Shown here one piece after another: positions 8,773-16,176 of a stretch of DNA of 51,694 nucleotides. The notes under the pieces are model-generated. The model was given only the letters and a program-made list of their open reading frames with translations, made no database searches and was not told where the DNA came from. The position numbers were made by a program, and so were the translations under genes. Source of the stretch: CAYNTC01 sp964432925 (GTDB taxonomy: Bacteria > Planctomycetota > Phycisphaerae > Sedimentisphaerales > Anaerobacaceae); assembly GCA_964432925.1 (NCBI GenBank), contig CAYSPM010000002.1, positions 1 to 51,694 of the forward strand, read 5' to 3'. Position 1 is the first letter of the stretch. The number at the start of each line of letters is the position of its first letter.

Positions 8773-10611
8773 TCATTCACGATAGACAGGTCCAATGAAA
8801 CTTTCGTAATCTGTAAAGGTTGATCTGTCGCCGGCGCAAATCAGACAGGAAAGGGCTGAAATCTTGGGAGCATTTCTGGTGATATATCTTCGTGCGAGCA
8901 TCTGCTTACGTTCTCTCACAGGAATAGTAATTTCGTCGCCATTGGAGCTTTTACTGGCAACAGCAATATCCATATCCACTTTTGAGCTGGCTTGGTCACA
9001 GAGCAAATAGCCGTTGATCAGATCAATTGCGATGTCAACCAAAGCCCTGCCGTAAAGGTCCATGTACTCGTTGCCCTGCTCTTTTACAAAGGCGACAGAC
9101 CGTTTAAGATGTTCTGTACCTTCAGCAAGCACATCAAGCAGATCTCTCACACCGGCGTCATATTTTTGTTCTGCATACTCGGCCAGGAGTCTCTCCGCTG
9201 TGCCGCTACAAACGCCACGAACGGCAGCTACAATCTGCAACTGGCTTGTTCCTTCATAAATGGTGGTAATTCTGGCATCGCGTGCATGGCGTTCGCAGGC
9301 ATAATCTCGCATATAGCCGCTGCCACCCAGGACCTGGATCGAATCGTAAGCAACACGGTTGCACATTTCGGAGCAGTAATATTTGCTCATCGGGGTTAAC
9401 ATTGAGGCATAGCGCTTGTACTTGCGGGAATCGCTCTTGAGCTGTTTTATCCGGTCTTTATCTTGGGGGGGATGGTTCTCAAGTTGCCTGAGGTATCCAA
9501 CGTGCAAATCGACGATGCGCGATGTTTCATATAAAAGTGCGCGACCTGTTTCGATGGCAAGTTTCATATCGATAAGCATGTCTCGAACAGCCGACAACTT
9601 CTCGATAGCAACGCCGAATTGCTTTCTGCTGGCAGCGTAATCACGCGCTACTCTATACGCAGCCTCGGCAATACCGACGGACTGAGCTGCGATTCCGATA
9701 CGGGCGCCGTTCATCAGGCTCATAACATAAGTAATCAAGCCACGCTGTCGCTCACCTATGAGTTTCGCAGGTGCATCGTCAAAAAACAACTCACATGTCG
9801 GGCTGCCATGGATACCTAGCTTGTCCTCCAGGCGACGGACCTTGACCCAGGGACCCCGCTCAACCAAGTACAGGCTTAATCCACGACCGTCTGAAATATC
9901 ATGTTCGCTTCGAGCCAAAACGAGCAATATCTCGCCACAACCGTTGGTTATGAATCGCTTAACACCGCGAATGAACCAATTGCCTTCCGCATCCTGGTAC
10001 ACTCTGGCAGGTTGTTCTTCATTAACCTTGTGCCCTGACGTTTTCACCGACTGCAAATCAGAACCGGCATCAGGCTCCGTCAGCACCATTGCGCCGGTAA
10101 CCTTACCAGCCGCGAAGGCAGGAAGATACTTTCGTTTGATTTCGTCGGAGGCGAAAGCATTGATTGTCTCTGCGATGCCCTGCAGGCCGAATATATTCAT
10201 AAGTGCTGCATCAGCACGAGAGACTATCTCGATAGCCATGGAGTAAACAAGATTGGGAAAGTTCAGCCCGCCAAATTGATACGGCAGCGTAAAACCCATC
10301 ACCTCAGCCTGAGCGAGTTTTTCGAGAGACTCTTCTATCTCCTTCGGCCGAGTCACAGAGCCGTCTTCGTTGAGAATATTACCTTGGCGGTCAACATCCT
10401 CAGCTCGTGGGGCAATAAATTCTCCGCTGAGCTGGCCGAGCGAATCCAGCACCATATCGTAGTTCAATATCGCCTCGTTAGCATTTGTCGGCGCGTAATC
10501 AAATTCAGCCGAGAACTTAAAATCCTGTTCGCTAATCTCAGCCAGTTTACCCAGGTCTATATGCCTGAATAAAAATTGGATATCTTTATTATTTCGATAG
10601 AAATTCGCCAT
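8773..10611 (-). CDS. Acyl-CoA dehydrogenase, long form (about 600 residues)
   Basis: The 612-residue protein has all acyl-CoA dehydrogenase blocks: an N-terminal helical part, FTLPYQFGGLNFPNLVYS, the FAD-contact block MVLTEPDAGSDLQSVKT, a middle beta domain (FIRGVKRFITNG), SRKQFGVAIEKL, QVLGGSGYMRDYACERHARD, and IYEGTSQLQ with the usual catalytic glutamate. A C-terminal extension of about 150 residues places it in the longer bacterial subfamily. It oxidises an acyl-CoA with FAD and passes electrons to ETF. Its start is four bases after the etfA stop, so it belongs to the ETF operon. The acyl chain used cannot be told. Confidence 0.93.
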   Translation of the reverse strand: MANFYRNNKDIQFLFRHIDLGKLAEISEQDFKFSAEFDYAPTNANEAILNYDMVLDSLGQLSGEFIAPRAEDVDRQGNILNEDGSVTRPKEIEESLEKLAQAEVMGFTLPYQFGGLNFPNLVYSMAIEIVSRADAALMNIFGLQGIAETINAFASDEIKRKYLPAFAAGKVTGAMVLTEPDAGSDLQSVKTSGHKVNEEQPARVYQDAEGNWFIRGVKRFITNGCGEILLVLARSEHDISDGRGLSLYLVERGPWVKVRRLEDKLGIHGSPTCELFFDDAPAKLIGERQRGLITYVMSLMNGARIGIAAQSVGIAEAAYRVARDYAASRKQFGVAIEKLSAVRDMLIDMKLAIETGRALLYETSRIVDLHVGYLRQLENHPPQDKDRIKQLKSDSRKYKRYASMLTPMSKYYCSEMCNRVAYDSIQVLGGSGYMRDYACERHARDARITTIYEGTSQLQIVAAVRGVCSGTAERLLAEYAEQKYDAGVRDLLDVLAEGTEHLKRSVAFVKEQGNEYMDLYGRALVDIAIDLINGYLLCDQASSKVDMDIAVASKSSNGDEITIPVRERKQMLARRYITRNAPKISALSCLICAGDRSTFTDYESFIGPVYRE

Positions 10612-10614
10612 AAT

Positions 10615-11676
10615 CTATCGTACTATCAGTTCTTCCTTTGGTTCTTTAATGCCCTTTTCTCTGATCGCCTTTATCATTTTCGGCACCACTTCGTTCATGT
10701 CACCAACTATTTTATAATGTGCTATCTGAAAGATAGGAGCATCCGGATCGGTGTTGACCGCAACTATCTTCTGGCTCTGTGACATTCCTGCCTGGTGCTG
10801 GATAGCACCGCTAATTCCGACGGCAACATAAAGGCTGGGCCTGACGGTTGTACCTGTCTGACCAACCTGATGGTCCTTATCGATAAAGCCCAGGTCCACA
10901 GCGGCCCTGGTAGCTGCCGGCGCAGCGCCGAGGCAATTTGCTAGGTCCCAGATGAGCTTAAAGTTCTCTCTGCTGCCCACGCCGGCTCCGCCAGCTACAA
11001 TTACTCTTGCTGCCTTAAGGTCCACTTTTTTGGGCCGCTGATGCTCATCAAGAATTTCAAGAGAGATATCCTCTTGAGACACTTCGAGATTTTCTATGAC
11101 GATTTCGCCTTTGCGCTTGGCATCGGCCTGCGGTATCGGCATCACACCTTCGCGCACAGTTGCCATCTGCGGCCAACGGTCAAGATTTATAATCGTGGCT
11201 ATTATGTTGCCGCCGAACGCAGGTCGTATCTGAAACAGCAAATTTCTGTGCAGCTTGCCGTCTTTCGCGGTTTTATGGTCACCAATCTGAAGGTCTGTGC
11301 AGTCGGCAGTAAGGCCTGCTTTTATAGCGCTTGCGATCCGAGGGGCCAAATCCCTGCCAATTACGGTTGCACCATATAGCACAATCTGCGGCTTGTACTT
11401 AAGGATAAGGTCGCACATCACCTTTGCGTAGCTGTTCGTCTGATATACGCGAAGCAGTGGATGTTCAACCACATAAACCTTGTCAGCCCCATGTTGTATT
11501 AACTTCGCTGCAAGGTCTCTAACACCACCACCTAAGATGACGGCGACCAGTTTCACACCAAGTGCATCAGCCAAATGGTGTGCCTTGCTCATCAACTCGA
11601 TCGGTGTATCTTCTAAGCGTCCGTTGCGCTGCTCAGCAAAGACCCATACCTCACCTCGTCTGTTCACGTCAATCAT
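10615..11676 (-). CDS. etfA: Electron transfer flavoprotein alpha subunit
   Basis: Starting at ATG 11676 (MIDVNRRGEVWVFAEQRNG) the protein has 353 residues, normal for EtfA. A longer in-frame start at 11799 reads backwards through the Gly-rich coding part of the RRM gene and gives an Ala/Val/Asp-rich artefact, so I reject it. N-terminal alpha/beta domain motifs include LVAVILGGGVRDLA and IVLYGATVIGRDLAPR. The C-terminal FAD domain has RVIVAGGAGVGSRENF, LGAAPAATRAAVD, VGQTGTTVRPSLYVAVGISG and VAVNTDPDAPIFQIAHYKIVGD. It carries FAD and relays electrons from dehydrogenases. It is separated from etfB by two small genes, which is unusual because etfB and etfA are normally adjacent. Confidence 0.95.
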   Translation of the reverse strand: MIDVNRRGEVWVFAEQRNGRLEDTPIELMSKAHHLADALGVKLVAVILGGGVRDLAAKLIQHGADKVYVVEHPLLRVYQTNSYAKVMCDLILKYKPQIVLYGATVIGRDLAPRIASAIKAGLTADCTDLQIGDHKTAKDGKLHRNLLFQIRPAFGGNIIATIINLDRWPQMATVREGVMPIPQADAKRKGEIVIENLEVSQEDISLEILDEHQRPKKVDLKAARVIVAGGAGVGSRENFKLIWDLANCLGAAPAATRAAVDLGFIDKDHQVGQTGTTVRPSLYVAVGISGAIQHQAGMSQSQKIVAVNTDPDAPIFQIAHYKIVGDMNEVVPKMIKAIREKGIKEPKEELIVR

Positions 11677-11716
11677 ACGAATTCGAGCCTCTAAGCTTTG
11701 GCGTCGGTTACGATCT

Positions 11717-12058
11717 TCAGTATCGGCGTCCACCGCCACCGCCGCCGCCCCGGCCACGTCCAAAACCACCGCGTCCGCCACCACCGCCACCGCCGCCACC
11801 GGGCCTGCGGCCCTGTGCTCTGGGGCGAGCCTCGTTCACATTTAAGGCTCGGCCTTTCAGATCCTGACCGTTCATGCCGGTAATCGCAGCCTCAGCCTCG
11901 GTCTTGGTGGGCATTTCTACAAACCCGAATCCTCTGGATTCACCAGTAAACTTGTCTTTTATGATGTTGATGGAGTTGACCTCGCCGAAAGACTCAAAAG
12001 CCTGACGCAAATCATCCTCTGTAACATCGCGTGACAAATTACCCACATAAATATTCAT
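11717..12058 (-). CDS. Glycine-rich RRM RNA-binding protein
   Basis: The 113-residue protein contains a single RNA-recognition motif (residues 1-80) with RNP2 IYVGNL and RNP1 RGFGFVEM, followed by a Gly/Arg tail (PGGGGGGGGGRGGFGRGRGG). This matches cyanobacterial and planctomycete Rbp proteins, which bind RNA and are often linked to cold response or mRNA localisation. A clear ribosome site, AAAGGA, lies about eight bases before ATG. It lies between etfB and etfA on the same strand, 40 bases before the etfA start, so it is probably co-transcribed with the ETF genes. Its job in that operon is unknown. Confidence 0.93.
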   Translation of the reverse strand: MNIYVGNLSRDVTEDDLRQAFESFGEVNSINIIKDKFTGESRGFGFVEMPTKTEAEAAITGMNGQDLKGRALNVNEARPRAQGRRPGGGGGGGGGRGGFGRGRGGGGGGGRRY

Positions 12059-12172
12059 CGAACTTTCCTTTCTGGTCGCAGAAATCGACCCCTAATAAAA
12101 TCTGCCTTCGTCACGGCTGGACACGCGTCAAGCCTTTGAACACTGGCAACTTTTCTGAAAATCCTGCCAAGA

Positions 12173-12241
12173 CTACCGGTCTTCGGCATCTTCATCAACC
12201 CAACTCATGTAATCAGCATGGCTTCCATAGCCGCTTGGCAT
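12173..12241 (-). CDS. Possible 22-residue acidic micro-ORF in the etf operon
   Basis: ATG at 12241 is preceded by a strong ribosome site (GGGGAGA, about six bases away) and opens a frame ending at TAG (12173-12175). The product starts MPSGYGSHADYMSWVD and ends EDAEDR, so it is short, acidic and aromatic-containing. It lies 70 bases after the etfB stop and about 115 bases before the RRM gene. A repeat-like stretch, GTTCATAAATTATAAACTC at 12281-12299, lies between it and etfB. It is too short to recognise by homology. The strong start signal and in-operon position are the only support. Confidence 0.35.
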   Translation of the reverse strand: MPSGYGSHADYMSWVDEDAEDR

Positions 12242-12311
12242 AAATCGTCTCCCCAATAGCCTCATTAAATCTTACTCGCTGTTCATAAATTATAAACTCT
12301 GAGTTCACAAT

Positions 12312-13316
12312 TCACGCGATAATCTTATCTTCAATCAGTTCGTGTATCATATCTGAGATGCCTTGGGCAGTTGGCTCAATGTCCTTGCTCTGCTTCGCGG
12401 CAAGGACAACGCTTTGAATGCGATGGACCTTGGTAGGTGAGCCGCTCTGGCCACACCAGCTCAAATCCGCACCAACAGAATTCAAGTCCCATTGTTTAAT
12501 TAATAATCCCTTTTCGCCTAACTCGCTGCATGTCTTCTCGACTATCTTTTTAATTTCTTCTTCGCTGCCTTCCGTCTCTTCGACTGCGCTCAGAGCAGGC
12601 TTTTGACTTCTACCCCCCACCACAGGGGTGGGAGCTAAACACTGCGCCTTCTGCCTTCTGTCTTCTGTGCTTTGGCTTCTGACTTCTCTTTCCACCTCGA
12701 TCGGCGTGCGTGCGTTCTTGTATTTCATCATCTTCTTAGCAGCAGCAACCCTCGGCTCATTTGCATCGCTTGTAACCGTTAGCAAAACCGGCAGTTTCGC
12801 CCTTACAAGTTGCCAGCCATTTCCAATGTTCCGGCGTACTGTTATGGTCTTATCCAAAAGCTCTGTGAGCGCTTCCACATAAGTTATCTGTGTGATACCG
12901 AGTTTCTCTGCCAATTGAGGTCCGACCTGTGCAGTATCGCCATCGATGGCCTGCCGGCCGCACAGGACTATATCATAGTCGATTTTTTTAACAGCACAAC
13001 TCAGGATGTAACTGGTCGCTAAGGTATCACTGGCGGCGCATCGTTGATCGGTTATTAGAATAGCATCATCAGCGCCACGGAAAAGAGATTCTCGCAGGAT
13101 CCTGCTTGCCGCCGGTAGCCCCATTGTGATAACCGTCACATGGCCGCCAAACTTGTCCTTAATCTGAAGCGCCAGCTCCAGGGCGTTGAGGTCCTCGGGA
13201 TTAAAAATAGCTGGCAGCGCAGAACGATTCACAGTACCGTCATCATTCATCACCCGGCCCGTAATTCGTTTAGTATCAGGAACTTGCTTAGCTAAAACCA
13301 CACAGTTATAGCTCAC
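12312..13316 (-). CDS. etfB: Electron transfer flavoprotein beta subunit with inserted repeat segment
   Basis: The family is clear from CVVLAKQVPDTK, FNPEDLNALELAL, TVITMGLPAASRILRESLFR, LCGRQAIDGDTAQVGPQLAE, LPVLLTVTSDANEPR and the AMP-binding SGSPTKV. EtfB usually has about 255 residues; this one has 334. Most of the excess lies between KKMMKYKNARTPIEV and WDLNSVGADL, where residues 211-254 are low complexity (RSQSTEDRRQKAQ, GGRSQKPALSAVEETEG) and encoded by intergenic-type repeats. The frame is intact through the insertion, and the essential AMP-binding C-terminus follows it. It is first gene of the operon etfB - micro-ORF - RRM - etfA - acd, read from a promoter at 13372-13399. Confidence 0.93.
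   Translation of the reverse strand: MSYNCVVLAKQVPDTKRITGRVMNDDGTVNRSALPAIFNPEDLNALELALQIKDKFGGHVTVITMGLPAASRILRESLFRGADDAILITDQRCAASDTLATSYILSCAVKKIDYDIVLCGRQAIDGDTAQVGPQLAEKLGITQITYVEALTELLDKTITVRRNIGNGWQLVRAKLPVLLTVTSDANEPRVAAAKKMMKYKNARTPIEVEREVRSQSTEDRRQKAQCLAPTPVVGGRSQKPALSAVEETEGSEEEIKKIVEKTCSELGEKGLLIKQWDLNSVGADLSWCGQSGSPTKVHRIQSVVLAAKQSKDIEPTAQGISDMIHELIEDKIIA
12555..12686 (-). repeat. Composite of three dispersed repeat types inside the etfB frame
   Basis: Read on the minus strand this stretch holds a purine-rich run built of AGAAG/CAGAAG units (around 12640-12686), the palindrome CCCACC-CCTGT-GGTGGG at 12616-12632, and CTGAGCGCAGTCGAAG at 12578-12594, a relative of CTTCGACTTCGCTCAG at 1176-1191. 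The total is 44 codons without a stop. Confidence 0.8.
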
Positions 13317-13371
13317 CTACGAACTCCTAATCGGTCATCAACCAAATCATACAAATTTTCGAGAAACCGTC

Positions 13372-13399
13372 AGTTTAGCGACTTTCAACGTGAGGTCAA
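13372..13399 (-). promoter_or_regulatory. Candidate promoter of the etf operon
   Basis: On the minus strand TTGACC (13394-13399) and TAAACT (13372-13377) are 16 bases apart, about 55 bases before the etfB ATG. The -35 fits five of six consensus positions and the -10 four of six. It is divergent from the kinase promoter at 13530-13557. Confidence 0.5.
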
Positions 13400-13529
13400 C
13401 ACTAAAAAACCAGCAGTCGCTTAATACAGACCCGATAAACTCCAGTAAAAACCGTTAAACTGGAAACCCTAAAAAGCCGATTTCCTTTTTGAACGGGCGA
13501 TATCTTTGCAGACAAAAAAGCAAATTCTT

Positions 13530-13557
13530 TTGACAAAGATTTTTCTATATCGATAAT
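13530..13557 (+). promoter_or_regulatory. Strong candidate promoter of the Ser/Thr kinase gene
   Basis: A perfect -35 TTGACA (13530-13535) and a -10 GATAAT (13552-13557, five of six) are spaced by 16 bases. The predicted leader is about 85 bases long before the ATG at 13651. Confidence 0.7.
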
Positions 13558-13620
13558 GGGCACCCATGAGTTTGTTATCGGATGTAATAATCATAAGCTA
13601 CAAATCAACCTTTCAGCGTA

Positions 13621-13653
13621 AGGAGGCAACTCCCGTTTCACGGGATACAAATG
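13621..13653 (+). promoter_or_regulatory. Ribosome site joined to the start codon by a hairpin
   Basis: The ideal Shine-Dalgarno AGGAGG (13621-13626) lies 24 bases before ATG 13651, too far for direct use. The gap holds TCCCGT-TTC-ACGGGA (13631-13645), a perfect 6-bp stem with a 3-base loop. Folding it removes 15 bases and leaves an effective spacing of nine. No alternative start codon lies at a normal distance. Confidence 0.55.
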
Positions 13654-14874
13654 AGTAACGAGACAAGTTACGACACGGTTTTCGGCAGGATAGCTGTGGA
13701 CCAGGGTCTGTGCACAGATGAAGAACTGCGTCGCTCCATCGAAAAGCTTGAATCCCGCCGTAAGGTCAATCCCATAATGCTCAAAGACCTTATGATCGAA
13801 CTGGGTTATATCACAAAAACTCAGGCCGAAAGGTTGAAGAACACTCTAAAGGACAGCAAAGCTGCCGCCCACCAGATTCCAGGCTACAAGATACTTGGCA
13901 AAGTCGGCGCCGGTGCAATGGCGGTCGTTTACAAGGCAAAGCAGTTGAGCCTGAATCGCACAGTCGCAATAAAGGTTCTGCCAAAACGGTTCAGTGAAAA
14001 TCCGGAATATGTGGAGCGGTTTTACAAGGAAGGCCAAGCTGCCGGCAAACTCAACCACCCCAATATCGTCCAGGCCATCGACGTTGGCGAGGCAGGCGGA
14101 TACCACTACTTCGTGATGGAGTATGTGGAAGGCAGAACCATTGCTGATGATTTATCTTCGGGCAATGTTTTCGATGAACAAGAGGCCATCGAGATAATCA
14201 TCCAGGTCGCGCACGCGCTCGAACACGCCCATGCTCACGGCCTTGTTCACCGCGATGTCAAGCCTAAGAATATAATGATAAACACCCAGAGCATCGTCAA
14301 ACTTGCCGACATGGGTCTGGCACGTGAGACTACAGATATCGAAGCAGCACAGAGTGAGGCGGGTAAAGCTTACGGCACGCCTTACTACATTGCACCGGAA
14401 CAGATCCGAGGCAAAATAGATATCGACGGCCGGGCAGACATCTATGGTCTCGGTGCAACCTTTTACCACATGGTGACCGGCCGAGTGCCGTTCATGGCGG
14501 ATGATTCTGCAGAGATCATGAGAAAGCATCTGCGAGAAAGACTTATTCCACCCGATCACATCAACACATCACTGACAGCAGGCACTTCCGAAGCTATCGA
14601 AGTTATGATGGCGAAACGCCGCGAGGATCGTTACAAAAATGTTCAAGAGCTGCTTACAGATTTGCAGGGCCTTCGGGATGGCCGCCCGCCGCTTCAAGCA
14701 CACAGAAGATTCGATGTCTCAATGCTTGAGCAATTGGAAAGTGGAGATGCCGTTGAGGCCGAGCAAGGATCCGGCGCCGAGGAGATTCTTGCTCGCTACC
14801 GAATGGCGATATTGATTTTAGGAACAGTTGCGGGCATATCCATCCTGATATTACTCGTCATATTGCTAAGTTAG
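13651..14874 (+). CDS. Membrane-anchored Ser/Thr protein kinase (PknB/Hanks type)
   Basis: The protein has 407 residues. Residues 1-68 (FGRIAVDQGLCTDEELRRSI, LKDLMIELGYITKTQAERL) resemble the N-terminal MshEN/GspE-N-like helical module. The kinase domain spans about 78-345: glycine loop VGAGAMAVVYKAK, lysine in VAIKVLP, catalytic HRDVKPKN, metal-binding DMG (in place of the usual DFG), and GTPYYIAPEQ in the activation segment. A C-terminal membrane helix, IASILILLVILL-like (about 385-406), ends the protein with almost nothing after it, so the kinase faces the cytoplasm and there is no external sensor domain. It is monocistronic and divergent from the etf operon. Substrates are unknown. All catalytic residues are present. 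Confidence 0.93.
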   Translation: MSNETSYDTVFGRIAVDQGLCTDEELRRSIEKLESRRKVNPIMLKDLMIELGYITKTQAERLKNTLKDSKAAAHQIPGYKILGKVGAGAMAVVYKAKQLSLNRTVAIKVLPKRFSENPEYVERFYKEGQAAGKLNHPNIVQAIDVGEAGGYHYFVMEYVEGRTIADDLSSGNVFDEQEAIEIIIQVAHALEHAHAHGLVHRDVKPKNIMINTQSIVKLADMGLARETTDIEAAQSEAGKAYGTPYYIAPEQIRGKIDIDGRADIYGLGATFYHMVTGRVPFMADDSAEIMRKHLRERLIPPDHINTSLTAGTSEAIEVMMAKRREDRYKNVQELLTDLQGLRDGRPPLQAHRRFDVSMLEQLESGDAVEAEQGSGAEEILARYRMAILILGTVAGISILILLVILLS

Positions 14875-15064
14875 CCAGATTAGTCGTCGAGCTGAACCTG
14901 CCATTTATAGCAGCGTCCAAATTTTCATATCCTCTGAGCGGCCTGGATTTCCTCGAGATGATTTCGCACAAAGCAAACGGGCCGAGCAGGCACTGCACAA
15001 AACTAACGAAAACAATTAGTTTGTGATTCGTCGCTCGTGGCTCGTTCGGGTCACTGGCCCCGGG
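14875..15064. other. Spacer with repeat block
   Basis: No gene is seen between the kinase and the EF-G remnant. Around 15024-15064 a block containing GATTCGTCGCTCGTGGCTCG and GGGTCACTGGCCCCGGGTCAC (imperfect dyad) shares CGTCGCTCGT with the block at 1107-1150. Confidence 0.55.
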
Positions 15065-15142
15065 TCACGATTCATGCTTTTGTTTGGCGTAGGCGGCGAC
15101 GACTTGCTGCTGAATGTTGGGTGGCACTATCTCATAACGGCT
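15065..15142 (-). pseudogene. Remnant of the 3' end of a second EF-G-like gene
   Basis: The minus-strand frame reads SRYEIVPPNIQQQVVAAYAK followed by QKHES and a stop at 15065-15067. The intact EF-G-like protein encoded at 16177-18207 ends SHYEVVPPNVQQQIVAQYAK plus KKESE, giving 16 identities over the first 22 positions. Upstream of the serine the similarity ends and a stop lies in frame eight codons back. Only the last 25 codons and the native stop survive. The base sequence has diverged too, so this is an old paralogue or an old duplication. Confidence 0.8.
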
Positions 15143-15176
15143 GAATATGATTCAGGAATTCTGCTCAGAAAATGGT

Positions 15177-15938
15177 TCACGAGCACTCAAGTTCAATGAA
15201 CTTATTCCCAAGCTCGAAACGCAAGGGCCACGTGTTTTGGGCATATCGTTCCATCGGCTTTGTAGGCTTACGTTTGGAGGTTTGGAGTGTTCGACCTAAC
15301 TCGCGCATCTCATCAACCGTTTTGCCGAGCGGCAAAGTGGTCACGACGTAGGTTGTTGGGCACTTCATAAGCGCTTGCCATTCGCTTGGTTCAGCGTATA
15401 CGAGTGGAATGTTGTCAGCCCATTCTTGACTGAGCTTACTATGGTCGGCAATCAATATAACTCTTTGGGGAGCCCTGAGAGCAGCCTGTTTTATCTCGAG
15501 AGAATCAGGCTCCCATCCGGCTGGGCCTCTATCCCCAAATATGAAGCGTATAGACAAAATTGTCCATTGTGCTCTGTTTGCCATTCGTTTCTCAACCTCT
15601 TCGCAAGCTCTGTGCCCGGTCATCATTAACGTAGGATTAACTATCCCACCGGCAACATCCAGAGTGAAGTCTTTGGGCCAATCCTTTGTCTCCCATAGTG
15701 GGTATTCATGTGCTATTGGTAGACTGTTCGTGTACAGCCTAAAGCCAACTATCTTCTCTGCAAATAACAAAAGCCCAACAAAAAAGGTGCTACTTCCATC
15801 CGAAATAAAAGCACTCTGCCCTGGGCCGAGGAACCGACCTACAACATATTCACCTACGGTTTCCTTAGCGTGTTCATTTTGGTGAATCCGCGTTTCGAAA
15901 GTGGTTCCTTTAGGATATGAAGCCTTTGGATTAACCAT
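15177..15938 (-). CDS. DeoR-type sugar-phosphate sensor domain protein lacking HTH
   Basis: ATG at 15938, with GGAG nine bases upstream, gives 253 residues; the longer frame from 15986 has no such signal. Features recall the DeoR C-terminal effector domain (isomerase-like fold): FISDGSSTFFVGLLLF resembles the DeoR dDGsTt loop, then VAGGIVNPTLMMTGHRACEE and VILIADHSKL, the equivalent of the family's aDssKf. The N-terminal winged helix of DeoR regulators is missing, and the first 35 residues (NPKASYPKGTTFETR) hold no helix-turn-helix. It may be a free sensor or an enzyme of that fold. It sits alone between an EF-G remnant and the EF-G-like gene. The family is inferred from motif pattern only. 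Confidence 0.6.
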   Translation of the reverse strand: MVNPKASYPKGTTFETRIHQNEHAKETVGEYVVGRFLGPGQSAFISDGSSTFFVGLLLFAEKIVGFRLYTNSLPIAHEYPLWETKDWPKDFTLDVAGGIVNPTLMMTGHRACEEVEKRMANRAQWTILSIRFIFGDRGPAGWEPDSLEIKQAALRAPQRVILIADHSKLSQEWADNIPLVYAEPSEWQALMKCPTTYVVTTLPLGKTVDEMRELGRTLQTSKRKPTKPMERYAQNTWPLRFELGNKFIELECS

Positions 15939-15960
15939 GCTAGTTTCTCCTACCATGTCT

Positions 15961-16019
15961 GAGCAATTCCCACGAGGTACATGCAAGAGCCAAGCTGTCG
16001 CGTGGCTACGGGATTGCTC
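15961..16019. promoter_or_regulatory. Inverted repeat upstream of the DeoR-like gene
   Basis: GAGCAATTCCC (15961-15971) and GGGATTGCTC (16010-16019) pair with one bulged base; inside them CCACG (15970-15974) and CGTGG (16001-16005) extend the dyad. It lies 23 bases before the start codon and could be a leader hairpin or an operator. Confidence 0.35.
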
Positions 16020-16176
16020 TCCACTGTTTTAGCTTTTTTACGAACGCCGCATGTGGGAGCATAGTCACTGAGCGATAGTTCGTCAAGCTCCTATCAGACA
16101 AATCTCGTTGTGATTGTGTTGGCTATTAGTAATTTTAAAGAAGATGCCCATAAATAAATGTTCATCAGGTTAATAA

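Noticed and set aside
11677..11799. N-terminal extension of etfA in the same frame
   Set aside because: It reads through the Gly-rich coding part of the RRM gene in another frame and gives an Ala/Val/Asp-rich peptide; the ATG at 11676 fits the family start.
11480..11883. Long plus-strand frames opposite the RRM tail (Pro/His/Arg-rich)
   Set aside because: They are antisense shadows of the Gly-rich repeats, without start signals.
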